Source: Willaertia magna (Eukaryota > Heterolobosea > Eutetramitea > Acrasida > Naegleriidae). From it: a stretch of 14,139 nt of DNA. Numbering within the stretch: position 1 is the stretch's first letter; each line of letters opens with the position of its first letter. The stretch lies in contig CADWAF010000512.1 in assembly GCA_902984215.1 (NCBI GenBank), positions 1 to 14,139 on the forward strand. Direction: 5' to 3'. The notes beneath the pieces are model-generated. The model was not told the origin of the DNA. It saw only the letters and a list, made by a program, of their open reading frames with translations, and made no database searches. This document shows, in pieces, positions 1 to 8,204 of this stretch. Position numbers and translations under genes: made by a program.

Positions 1-627
1 TGATCCTCTAGATATCCAAGTATGTTCAGGAGAAGTAATTACATCTAAAATTATTAAAATAGCTAATAAAATTATCATAAATATAGTAAAAACCATTTTA
101 CCAATCTTTTTAGCTACTTCTATCTTTTGATGTTTCGTATGATAGTTTTCTGGAAGAATTGGTTCTTTATGAAGATCATCATAATGGTGATGTCTGTGAT
201 GATGGTGACGATGATGATGTCTTTTATGAGTACTGTTATTACTGTTGTTATTGGTATTATTATTATTGTTTGTTATTGTGGAAGATGAGATGATATCATC
301 ATTATCTAAAGTATCATTTGATTTTAAAGAATTTAATTCGGAATTGAATTTTTGTTTATTGTTATTATAATCGTCATTAGTGACATCTGAATAAACTAAA
401 TTACTATTACTACTTGAACTAAGAGAATAAGAAGGTTGATGGTGATGGTGATGATGAACTAGAGGAATAGTACTTGATGGAACGGAATAGTCAGTACATG
501 AAACACTATTCACCAAAAATTCATTATTAAATTCATTATTATTATTGTTATTAATATTATTATTTAACTCTTGCTGTATCTCCAAATCTTTATTATTAAG
601 TGAATAATTATCATTTAACATGGCCAT
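1..627 (-). CDS. His- and Asn-rich membrane protein, 5' part only (open at left edge)
   Basis: The frame is open from an ATG at 627 (complement) down to base 1 with no stop, giving the first 209 residues of a longer protein. A second in-frame ATG lies two codons later, and the first is preceded by an A/T-rich leader. Residues 1-150 are low complexity: Asn runs, six consecutive His at 58-63, Ser/Asn-rich stretches, and a basic His cluster at about 134-148 in which Arg separates groups of three or four His. A hydrophobic helix follows at about 178-197 (K-M-V-F-T-I-F-M-I-I-L-L-A-I-L), then a short polar loop with T-W-I-S-R-G. The rest lies outside the window. I do not recognise the family. The position of the helix after a long disordered N-terminus resembles TMEM230/DUF872 proteins, but that is only a guess. 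The His clusters would probably be cytosolic and could bind metal. Confidence 0.8.
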   Translation of the reverse strand, partial: MAMLNDNYSLNNKDLEIQQELNNNINNNNNNEFNNEFLVNSVSCTDYSVPSSTIPLVHHHHHHQPSYSLSSSSNSNLVYSDVTNDDYNNNKQKFNSELNSLKSNDTLDNDDIISSSTITNNNNNTNNNSNNSTHKRHHHRHHHHRHHHYDDLHKEPILPENYHTKHQKIEVAKKIGKMVFTIFMIILLAILIILDVITSPEHTWISRGS

Positions 628-971
628 ATTTTATTTTAAATTTTAACTCATTCGTTCATGAGACTAAGGATTTCATAACTTTTTGAATAGATAATGGCAA
701 GAAATAATATCCACAAACTTAAAAGGGATTACGCAAACTTATCTGGATGTTTTTATGGCACAAAAGGAGATACCAGTGGAAAGTTTTTTGTGTTAATTAA
801 TAAAGTGGGTAGTGCTGCCTTTGTTGGTGTAATTTGTAATCATTTTTGTTTACAATGGTATTTGTTTTATTATTCGGTTGTATAATTGCTAGTGTTATTT
901 AGATTGAAGATGTTGTATAAAATTAAAAAACATTTAACAATTTAAAAAACATTTTGAAATTTAAAAAAAAA
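628..971. promoter_or_regulatory. Divergent intergenic region between the His-rich gene and the first RCC1 gene
   Basis: These 344 bases separate two divergently transcribed genes and must hold both promoters and 5' leaders. The part at 690-860 is less AT-rich than its surroundings and contains a 63-codon open frame (694-885, plus strand). Its ATG lacks the A-run seen before other starts here and its product resembles nothing I know. The last 50 bases are A-rich and carry a 13-nt direct repeat (TTAAAAAACATTT at 923-935 and 942-954) just before the RCC1 start codon. I see no clear TATA box. Confidence 0.5.
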
Positions 972-2330
972 ATGGAAATAATTAACTTGCACAATTCCGA
1001 AAATTTAAATATTCCCTTTTTAAATAATAATGAAAAGATAAAATTTATAAAATATGGACAACATCACATTATTATCGTTACAACACAAAATAATATTTAC
1101 GGATATGGTGAAAATTTTTATGGTCAACTAGGTTGTACAGATTTAATTATTCAAAATAAATTTATAAAAATTGAAAAGAATATAAATAATATTATATATT
1201 TAGAATGTAATAATTATTTTAGTTTTTTAATTGATGAATTTAATACATTTTATTTTTCTGGAACATTTTCTGACATTTTTAAAAGTTCAAATTTTATAAA
1301 ATTAAATATTTTTATTAACGGAAAAATTAAATTCTTAAGAAGTGGCGCTAATTTCTTATTTATTTTAACAAGTACCACTCTTTATGGATTGGGAAGTAAT
1401 CAATTAGGTCAGTTAGGATTATGTGGACAACAATTTACAAAAATTACCACGCCAATAGAAATTCCTTTAAACTTTATTAATAAAAATAATAAAAATAATG
1501 ATTCATCACATGAAATTAAAGATATACAATGTAAATCCAGATTTACTTTATTATTAAATAAAAGTGGTGAATTATATGTTACTGGTGATAATAGAAGTGG
1601 TCAATTGGGTTTAGGTGAACTAAATGAAGTAATGAATTGTTGTTTTGGATTTAAAAAGATTAATTTTCCATTTAAAATTAAACAAATTTCATGTGGTTTT
1701 AATAATTCTTTAATTTTAAATGAAAATAATGAAATTTTTGTAACTGGTTTTAATGATTATGGACAATTGGGTATGAGTGATGGAAATTCTTTAAATGTAT
1801 TTACAAAAGTTATATTTTTAGATAAAGAAATTATTAAAAATATTTATAGTTCATTTGGTTTATATTCTATATTTATTTCTGTAAATAATAATTTATATTT
1901 TGCTGGAGATAATGAGGATGACAAATTTTGTATTATTAATGACAATGACATTAATAATTATAATGTTAATAATAAAAATAATAATTACAATGGTTATAGT
2001 TACGGTAATAATAATAACGGAAATAATAATTACAATGGTTATAGTGTTAATAATGATTTTAATGATGACTATGGCTTTGGTGGGGAGTTTATTACAAAAT
2101 TTACAAAGATTAGATCTTTTGGAAGAATAAAGTGGGAGTTTATTTTACCATTGTTATTACAAAATGAAATATTTATAATTATAAGTGATTATAAAATTAA
2201 TAATGAAGAAGAAAATAATAATTCTTTAGGAATACATTGTTTACAAAAATTACAAAATCAACAATTAATTGATTTACAATTTACTTTCCAATTAAAAAAA
2301 AGAAAACGAAACCAATTTGAAAATTATTAA
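972..2330 (+). CDS. RCC1-repeat beta-propeller protein with Asn-rich insert
   Basis: The predicted protein has 452 residues. The frame is open a little upstream, but the first true ATG is at 972, directly after a run of ten A (a TTG at 954 is not a credible eukaryotic start). Seven blade-like strands fit a complete RCC1 propeller: I-Y-G-Y-G-E-N-F-Y-G-Q-L-G near residue 42, F-Y-F-S-G near 93, L-Y-G-L-G-S-N-Q-L-G-Q-L-G near 137, L-Y-V-T-G-D-N-R-S-G-Q-L-G near 202, I-F-V-T-G-F-N-D-Y-G-Q-L-G near 255, L-Y-F-A-G-D-N near 308, and a degenerate last one near 398. An Asn/Tyr/Gly-rich insert (about 320-372) interrupts the end of blade six. The C-terminus is basic (K-K-R-K-R-N), possibly a nuclear signal. 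RCC1 propellers serve as Ran exchange factors or as general protein-binding scaffolds. No exchange-factor signature is evident, so the role is open. Confidence 0.9.
   Translation: MEIINLHNSENLNIPFLNNNEKIKFIKYGQHHIIIVTTQNNIYGYGENFYGQLGCTDLIIQNKFIKIEKNINNIIYLECNNYFSFLIDEFNTFYFSGTFSDIFKSSNFIKLNIFINGKIKFLRSGANFLFILTSTTLYGLGSNQLGQLGLCGQQFTKITTPIEIPLNFINKNNKNNDSSHEIKDIQCKSRFTLLLNKSGELYVTGDNRSGQLGLGELNEVMNCCFGFKKINFPFKIKQISCGFNNSLILNENNEIFVTGFNDYGQLGMSDGNSLNVFTKVIFLDKEIIKNIYSSFGLYSIFISVNNNLYFAGDNEDDKFCIINDNDINNYNVNNKNNNYNGYSYGNNNNGNNNYNGYSVNNDFNDDYGFGGEFITKFTKIRSFGRIKWEFILPLLLQNEIFIIISDYKINNEEENNNSLGIHCLQKLQNQQLIDLQFTFQLKKRKRNQFENY
1977..2045 (+). repeat. In-frame direct repeat in the Asn-rich insert
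   Basis: An identical 24-nt segment occurs at 1977-2000 and 2022-2045, offset by 45 nt (15 codons). It encodes N-N-N-Y-N-G-Y-S twice inside the Asn-rich insert of the RCC1 protein. The spacing is a multiple of three, so gain or loss of a unit keeps the frame. The segment between the copies is itself AAT-rich. Confidence 0.85.
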
Positions 2331-2539
2331 AATTTACAAATTTTATCAAACTTTAAGTTCAACAAATAACTCAAACTCTAAAAAATTTATATAAAAAACC
2401 ATTTTTGATCATTGTAAATTTTAAAAACAAAAACGTCATCAAACAAAAACGTTTCCAAATTTTAGCTTAATAAACTTTATAAAAAACTTTTATAAAAAAC
2501 TTTAAAAAAAAAATTTAAAAAAAAAAATTTAAAAAAAAA
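2331..2539. promoter_or_regulatory. Short intergenic region with A-tract leader
   Basis: This is the 209-nt gap between the first RCC1 gene and the TMEM41-type gene, both on the plus strand. It holds two copies of CAAAAACGT (within 2428-2451) and ends in a ladder of A-tracts broken by TTT (about 2498-2540), with the last tract touching the ATG. Such A-rich leaders precede nearly every gene in the window and are probably 5' UTR or initiation context. No ORF or RNA gene is seen. Confidence 0.4.
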
Positions 2540-3280
2540 ATGAAATTAATTCTCTTCTTATCTTTTTCTCTTTTTCTTTTTGCACTTCTCATTTACATGA
2601 CACTGCCAAGTTTTAGTCAAGATGAGATTTTAATTTTAATGAAAAATTTTCCACCTAGAAAAATAAATGATATAAAAAATATTTATAATATTTTAAAACA
2701 ATATTCTGGAAATATTTTTATTTTAATAATTATAATTTATTTATTTTTATTATCTTTTTCAATTCCAGGAACTTTTGGATTAAATGTTTTATTTGGTGCT
2801 TTATATGGAAATTCAACTGTTTTAGGAGTTTTTTTTCCATTTTTAATTTCTTTAATTTGTGGAACATTAGGTGGTTTTTTTGCATATTTATTATCTTTTT
2901 GTTTTTTAGGAAATTTATTATTACCTTATATAGAAAAATATTTAATAAAATTTAGAAATTTATTAAAAAATAATAATAAAATATTTATTTTATTATTTTT
3001 AAGAATTTCACCAATTTTACCTAATTGGTCAATTAATTTAATATCGCCATTATTAAATATTGATATTTTAACATTTATTTTTACAACTTTTATTGGGATT
3101 GCACCACAAACGTTTATAAGTGTACAAACTGGAAAGATGTTAAGTGAAACAACAATGATGGGTGGTGATAATGATGTAACGTATAATCAGTTAAATGTAT
3201 TTTTATCGTTATTGGGTTTTGGTTCCTTATTTTTATTACCGGTTATTGTAAATTATTTTGTAAAAGTAAAATTGGATTAA
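2540..3280 (+). CDS. TMEM41-type VTT-domain membrane protein
   Basis: A 246-residue multi-pass membrane protein starting at an ATG after ten A. After an N-terminal helix (about 1-24) comes a VTT/DedA-type domain. S-I-P-G-T-F-G-L-N-V-L-F-G-A-L-Y-G near residues 73-90 matches the re-entrant loop motif of the family. L-R-I-S-P-I-L-P-N-W-S-I-N near 154-166, followed by S-P-L-L and then G-I-A-P-Q-T-F-I, matches the TMEM41 subgroup (L-R-I-T-P-F-L-P-N-W-F-I-N in animals, from memory) better than bacterial DedA or TVP38/TMEM64. Family members are ER phospholipid scramblases needed for autophagosome formation and lipid supply. Length is close to the animal proteins (roughly 260-290). No introns are needed. 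I cannot separate a TMEM41A from a TMEM41B assignment. Confidence 0.88.
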   Translation: MKLILFLSFSLFLFALLIYMTLPSFSQDEILILMKNFPPRKINDIKNIYNILKQYSGNIFILIIIIYLFLLSFSIPGTFGLNVLFGALYGNSTVLGVFFPFLISLICGTLGGFFAYLLSFCFLGNLLLPYIEKYLIKFRNLLKNNNKIFILLFLRISPILPNWSINLISPLLNIDILTFIFTTFIGIAPQTFISVQTGKMLSETTMMGGDNDVTYNQLNVFLSLLGFGSLFLLPVIVNYFVKVKLD

Positions 3281-3537
3281 TTTTGTATTTTTTTAAACTT
3301 TTATTTTGTAAATATCAATAATTATTAAAAAGTAATTATAAAGAATAAATTGTAGATTTTATAAATGAAAAAGATTATCATTGCCAATTATTTACAAAAT
3401 ATTTTTTTTAATAGTTATTATTGTAAAGAACAAACCTAAAGTTGAGTGTTTAGAAAATTTGAAAATTTGATTGGTTTGAATTAACCGCGGAAAAGAAAGG
3501 GGTATTAATATCAAAACAAACAAACAAACAAAAAAAA
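3281..3537. promoter_or_regulatory. Intergenic region upstream of the second RCC1 gene
   Basis: This 257-nt AT-rich gap on the plus side contains no convincing ORF or RNA gene. Two details stand out: an all-G/C palindrome CCGCGG at 3485-3490, about 48 nt before the ATG and unusual in such AT-rich DNA, and a CAAA-repeat leader (about 3514-3530) running into the A-tract before the start codon. The palindrome could be a factor binding site, but this is speculative. Confidence 0.35.
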
Positions 3538-4659
3538 ATGCAAGAATTAGTGTTGGTGGATATTTCAGCTCATGTAGATGACTGTAATATCATTGACAAT
3601 GAATTAACATTTACAGGGGAATCAACAACAAGAAATCTTTTATCTCAACAACAACAACAACAACACGTTAAAGAAATGACTAACGGCTATTCACACGAAA
3701 CGTTATTGGATGGAAATGGACATATTTTTGTTTGTGGTGGAAATGAATGTGGTCAGTTAGGTTTGGGGGATAATTTAGATAGAAATGAATTTATTAAAGT
3801 TAATGGAATTAATGATGTTAAAATGGTGGGGTGTGGTGGATATTTTACAATAATTGTAAAGGAAGATAATGAAATATTTGTAACTGGACAGAATGAAAAT
3901 TTTCAATTAGGTAATGGTGAATGTGAAGATTTAAATTATTTTAGAAAAATTAATTTTAATAAGAAAATTAAGAAAATAAAATGTGGATTTAATTTTACAA
4001 TAATTTTATGTGAAGAAAATGAAGAATTTTATGGATGTGGAGATAATTCAAAAGGTCAACTTGGATTTGCAAAAGGTTCTGATATTAAAATCTTTACAAA
4101 ATTAAACTTATTTATTAAAAATATTAAAGATTTTAATTGTGGTGCTACTCGCGCTGCCTTTTTAACTAATAGTGGCGATATTTATTTTTCGGGATTGTTA
4201 TCCACAAACGTGGGTTTTAGTAAATTAAATGTGACATTTCCTTGTAATCAAATTGCTTGTAGTTATGATAAATTGTATTTCTCTAATGAAAGTGGAGAAT
4301 TATATAGTTTATCAGATTATAGAGATTGCACAGAAATTTTTAAAGGAAGTGGTGTTAAAAAGGATTTTAAAATATTTTCTTATTTTGGAGAGTTTTTATA
4401 TTTATTGACATCTGATACAAATGAATTATATTTTTTTAAAAGTTTAAGTGTTGCTAAAATTGAAATACCAAATAGATTTAATTATTTTGAAATTTATCTA
4501 AGTGGTCACAATGGTTTTGAAAAGTTTACAATTTTATATTCCTTATTTGAAAATGACGAAACCAAAGAAAGAAAGGAAATGAAAAATTTAAAAAATCAAC
4601 TTGTTTTTGGTCATAATTCAATCCAATCAACATTTGTAGACATTAAAATAAATCTTTAA
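3538..4659 (+). CDS. RCC1-repeat protein, shorter second copy
   Basis: A 373-residue protein starting at an ATG after eight A. The N-terminal 60 residues are non-propeller and include six Gln in a row (37-42). RCC1 blades follow: I-F-V-C-G-G-N-E-C-G-Q-L-G-L-G-D near 62, I-F-V-T-G-Q-N-E-N-F-Q-L-G-N-G near 112, and F-Y-G-C-G-D-N-S-K-G-Q-L-G near 163. Degenerate strands follow near 214 (I-Y-F-S-G), 254 (L-Y-S-L) and 295 (L-Y-F-F). Only the first three blades keep the full family signature, so the propeller may have six blades or have a strongly diverged second half. It lies in the same orientation as the 972-2330 RCC1 gene with the TMEM41-type gene between them. The two are probably old paralogues, not a recent duplication, since their DNA has diverged widely. 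Its binding partner is unknown. Confidence 0.88.
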   Translation: MQELVLVDISAHVDDCNIIDNELTFTGESTTRNLLSQQQQQQHVKEMTNGYSHETLLDGNGHIFVCGGNECGQLGLGDNLDRNEFIKVNGINDVKMVGCGGYFTIIVKEDNEIFVTGQNENFQLGNGECEDLNYFRKINFNKKIKKIKCGFNFTIILCEENEEFYGCGDNSKGQLGFAKGSDIKIFTKLNLFIKNIKDFNCGATRAAFLTNSGDIYFSGLLSTNVGFSKLNVTFPCNQIACSYDKLYFSNESGELYSLSDYRDCTEIFKGSGVKKDFKIFSYFGEFLYLLTSDTNELYFFKSLSVAKIEIPNRFNYFEIYLSGHNGFEKFTILYSLFENDETKERKEMKNLKNQLVFGHNSIQSTFVDIKINL

Positions 4660-4749
4660 CTTTTTCTTTAGAAACCTACATGACAACTCTGCAAAACAGA
4701 ATGAAGCTGTTGGTTGATGATTAAAATATTTAAAAGAAGGAATCTACAG

Positions 4750-7700
4750 TTATTCCACTATTGTTGCGGGGAAATTTAAAACAAGTTTCATTTCTTTCAA
4801 TTCATTCATAATTTCAACAAACGAAGGTCTTTCCTCAGAATTTTCTCTCCAACAATGTTTCATTAATTGAACGTAACTATTAATTATTTTACCAATAATT
4901 ATTCTTTCCTTATTAGTAGTGCTACTATTGTTAATTTTCTCATCATTACCACATTTTTCAAATGGTATAATAAATTCATTTATCCAAATATTTAATTCTT
5001 CTTCATTTTCAAATGGAATATGTGGTCTCAATCCTTTCACTACTAAATTTGGAACTGTGAAATAATTTTCAATTTTGCTTAATTGTTCACATTTCCTAAA
5101 ATAATTAACTCCACTAGATTGATTGTAAGAAAAAACATTTTCCTCAAATAAAACCTCCCACATAATTATACTAAAACTATAAACATCTAATTTTGTTGTA
5201 ATTAAATTATTATTTAACATTTCTGGAGCCATATAAAATAAAGTGCCTATATTTGTAGTCATAGTTTGCATTGTGGGACCAATAATTTTACTCAAACCAA
5301 AATCACAAACTTTACAAAAACCGTTATTATCCAGTAAAATATTTTCTGGTTTTAAATCACGATGAATAATTGCATGTGGTTTTAAAGTGTGTAAATAATT
5401 CATTCCTTGTGCTATTCCAATTAAAATATTTAATTTCTTTTCTAAATTTAAATGTTCTTTTCCAACTTTAGAATTATAAATTACTTGTTTTAAACTTCCT
5501 TTACTTAAATATTCAATAATCATATATTTAGATCTGTCAGTGATTGAAATACCGTAAAATGTTACAATATTTGGATGTCTTAAACTGCTTAGTAAAGTTA
5601 CTTCTCTTTCAAAATCTTCATTTTCTTCTTCATTTTCTTCAGAAGAAATCTTTATTGATTTAATTGCAATTAAATTATCTCCCCACTTTACAAAAAATCG
5701 TTAAAAAAAATTATAAAATCGTTTTTACAAAACTTACTTTTCCACAAAAAACAGTTCCACAACCACCTTCTCCAATCTTTTTGTCAATTTTTAATTCTTC
5801 AATTGGAATTAAAAAAGAAGAAGATTCCTTTTTTAGATTATCTTTTGACAATAATGGGACATCAACAATACCAAATACAGTTCGCTTATCAATAATTTTT
5901 CTCTCAATTTCCATTTCTGCATTTTCCTTTTTTTCTAATTTTTTTAATTTTAATAAAATTTTCCAGATTCCATAAATTAATAATAATCCAACAGCAATAC
6001 CAATTAAAAAGAATAATAAAGCAATAATTATTGATATTGTTATAATTGTACTTATTGGTAATTGTTTTAATTGACAAGCAATTGAATTATTTTCAACTGG
6101 TATAGCTTCCATTCCAGAAGGGCAGTTTGTTGTTATTGTAATGTTTACTGTAAATTTAATTTGTTGAAAGATAAATATAATTTCTTGTTGTTGATGTTCA
6201 GAATTATAGTTTGATCTATTGTATTGTAAAAAATAAAAACCGTAATATCCATTTACTTTACTGACAATTAAAATTAGTTTGAATTTATCATTTTCTTTGT
6301 ATAAATATTCTATTGGTTCTGATTGTTGTAAAATATTTTGATTTAATACATCAAATTGTTTTAATTTTATTCCAAATGATTGTCCGGGATAAATTATTAA
6401 ATTATTTTTGTAATTTTCATTGTAATCCACCTTTACGTCGTCTATAAAATAGTCAACTAAAACTGTTGTAACATAACTGGCCATTAAATTTCCATAAATT
6501 TTAGCAATATTGTTATAACTATTTTTAAAATTTAATGGTTGATTTAATAATTGTAAATTATTTGTAAATAATATACCACCAGCTAACAGTGCAAAATTAT
6601 TTTGAAATTTTACAAAATTTTCAATCATATTTTTTGTTGCAACACTACTACTTTTAGTAAAACCATTATTTTCAATATATAATGCGCCTCCTCTTAATGC
6701 TTTATTTCTAATAAATTGGCAATTATTATCGATAAATATGGAATTACTATTGTCACTATTAAATTGTTGTGACATGTCGTCATTATTTTCAATACAAATT
6801 GCACCACCGTTTCCGTAGCGTTCTTTTCCTACATTATTTAAAAAATTATTATTTAAATTATTTGTTTCTGAAGTTACAAAAACGCTATTTTCAATAAAAT
6901 TACAATTTACAATCTTCAATTCCGTATACCTTTGTAAACAACTTAAATAAAAAGCGCCACCACTATTTTTAGCATAATTATCAATAAACTGACAATATGA
7001 AATTTCAATTCTACCAAAAGATTTTGTTACAATAGAAATTGCGCCACCATTGAAATCAGATTTATTTTGTTTAAATATATTATTGTATAAATAAATATAA
7101 TAATTTAACAATTCTAAATTTTCAATAATTATTGGATTTAAATTATTTATAAATTCACATTCTGAAATAAAACCATTTGATTCTAAAGATTTTATTGCAA
7201 AATTTTTATTTATATTCTTGAATCTTGTAAACGTTATAAAATACGTATTTGTATTTGTTATTTTAATTGAACCGCTCGAAAAGGAGCGTAATATTTTTAA
7301 AACACTTATTGAATTAAAAATTATAAATGAAATGTTAAAATTACAATTATTAATTAAGATTTCATTAATTGAATTAAATGTGGTGCGAAATTTTAAATCT
7401 AAAATTTCATTATTGACTGCCGTTGTAAAATTTGAGTCTAAAAAAGTTACATATTTTATAAATGTTAATTCATTTCCACCGCTGATTTCACAGTTTACAA
7501 AATCAATGTTATTACCTCTTTTTAAATTTGGTCCTGTTAAAATAAATTTAATATTTTGAAATAAAATATTTTGGAATCCAGCTATTTGAAGCTTATGGAT
7601 ATTACAATCAGTAAAATTATAACTTATGAGTTCCGAATAATTATTATCTGAAATAGATACAATATTTAAATTATTAAAATTAATTTCAATAATTTTTTCT

Positions 7701-8128
7701 TTTACAGACTCAAACGGATTATGATCAATATCTAAATTTATTAAATTATTTTTTAAATTATTTTCACCAAAATAATTAATTTTCAATTTATTTTTTAAAA
7801 ACAAAAAATAGATAGCTTTTCTTTGCACAAAATCACTTAAAAAATAAATATTAATAATGAAATCATCCTTTTTTCGTATATCATTTAAACTGTCCAAATA
7901 ATAAAGTATTTCTGAAAAACTATTACATGGATTTTCGGTTGTGTTACAATTTTTTAATTGACTTTTTTCTACTGCTGAATTTAAATAGAAATTAAAAGTA
8001 ATATAATCATTATTGTTATCATTGTTGATATTGTTAATATTGCAGTATGTGGTCAATAAAAAGAACGAAAGCCATAACAAAAGGAAAAGCATCCAACTGG
8101 AAAGAAGTCCGATTGGCTTTTTCGTCAT
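4750..8128 (-). CDS. Receptor-like TKL protein kinase with Pmp-like beta-helix ectodomain (two exons)
   Basis: Exon 1 is 8128-5738 and exon 2 is 5685-4750 (complement), together 1108 residues. The ATG at 8128 follows an A-run. Residues about 10-29 are a signal peptide or anchor. The ectodomain (to about 685) is Asn-rich and predicted beta-helical, with G-G-A repeats near 360, 388, 441 and 479 and a G-G-I near 516, alternating with F-x-x-N units (F-K-Q-N, F-I-D-N, F-I-E-N, F-I-R-N), as in Chlamydia Pmp proteins. One membrane helix spans about 692-722. The kinase begins near 783: Gly loop G-E-G-G-C-G-T-V (786-793), A-I-K lysine 806, probable helix-C Glu 825, H-R-D-L-K-P-E-N with Asp 907 and Asn 912, D-F-G Asp 925, A-P-E 950-952, and a W-R-E-x-x-x-x-R-P end motif. 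All catalytic residues are present, so it should be active, with Ser/Thr specificity by the TKL pattern. The ligand is unknown. Confidence 0.9.
5686..5737 (-). other. 52-nt spliceosomal intron in the kinase domain
   Basis: Read on the minus strand, the intron starts GTAAGT and ends TTTTGTAAAG. It contains in-frame stops in the exon 1 frame, so it must be removed for the Gly loop to join the rest of the kinase. Splicing is phase 0 and joins G-K to W-G-D-N-L-I-A-I-K, restoring the normal spacing of 13 residues between the last loop Val and the A-I-K lysine. A nearby downstream AG would break the frame, which fixes the acceptor. Confidence 0.9.
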
Positions 8129-8204
8129 TTTTTTTTGTAGTTTTGGTTTAAGCTTAATGGAGGGAAAGTTCAGAGTCCCTCAACAATTTTTTATGTAACA
8201 CTGT

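Noticed and set aside
954..971. Start of the first RCC1 gene at 954
   Set aside because: The codon there is TTG. The ATG at 972, directly after an A-run, fits the start context of the other genes.
1900..2130. Plus-strand frame of 76 codons rich in Ile and Met
   Set aside because: It is the shifted-frame reading of the AAT repeats in the RCC1 Asn-rich insert.
3514..3530. CAAA microsatellite as a repeat array or CRISPR-like element
   Set aside because: It has only a few 4-nt units within a leader, with no spacers.
5664..5975. Plus-strand open frame of 103 codons
   Set aside because: It is antisense to the exon 1 end, intron and exon 2 start of the receptor kinase, whose kinase motifs are unmistakable.
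7218..7559. Plus-strand open frame of 113 codons
   Set aside because: It is antisense to the beta-helix ectodomain, with no recognisable protein features.
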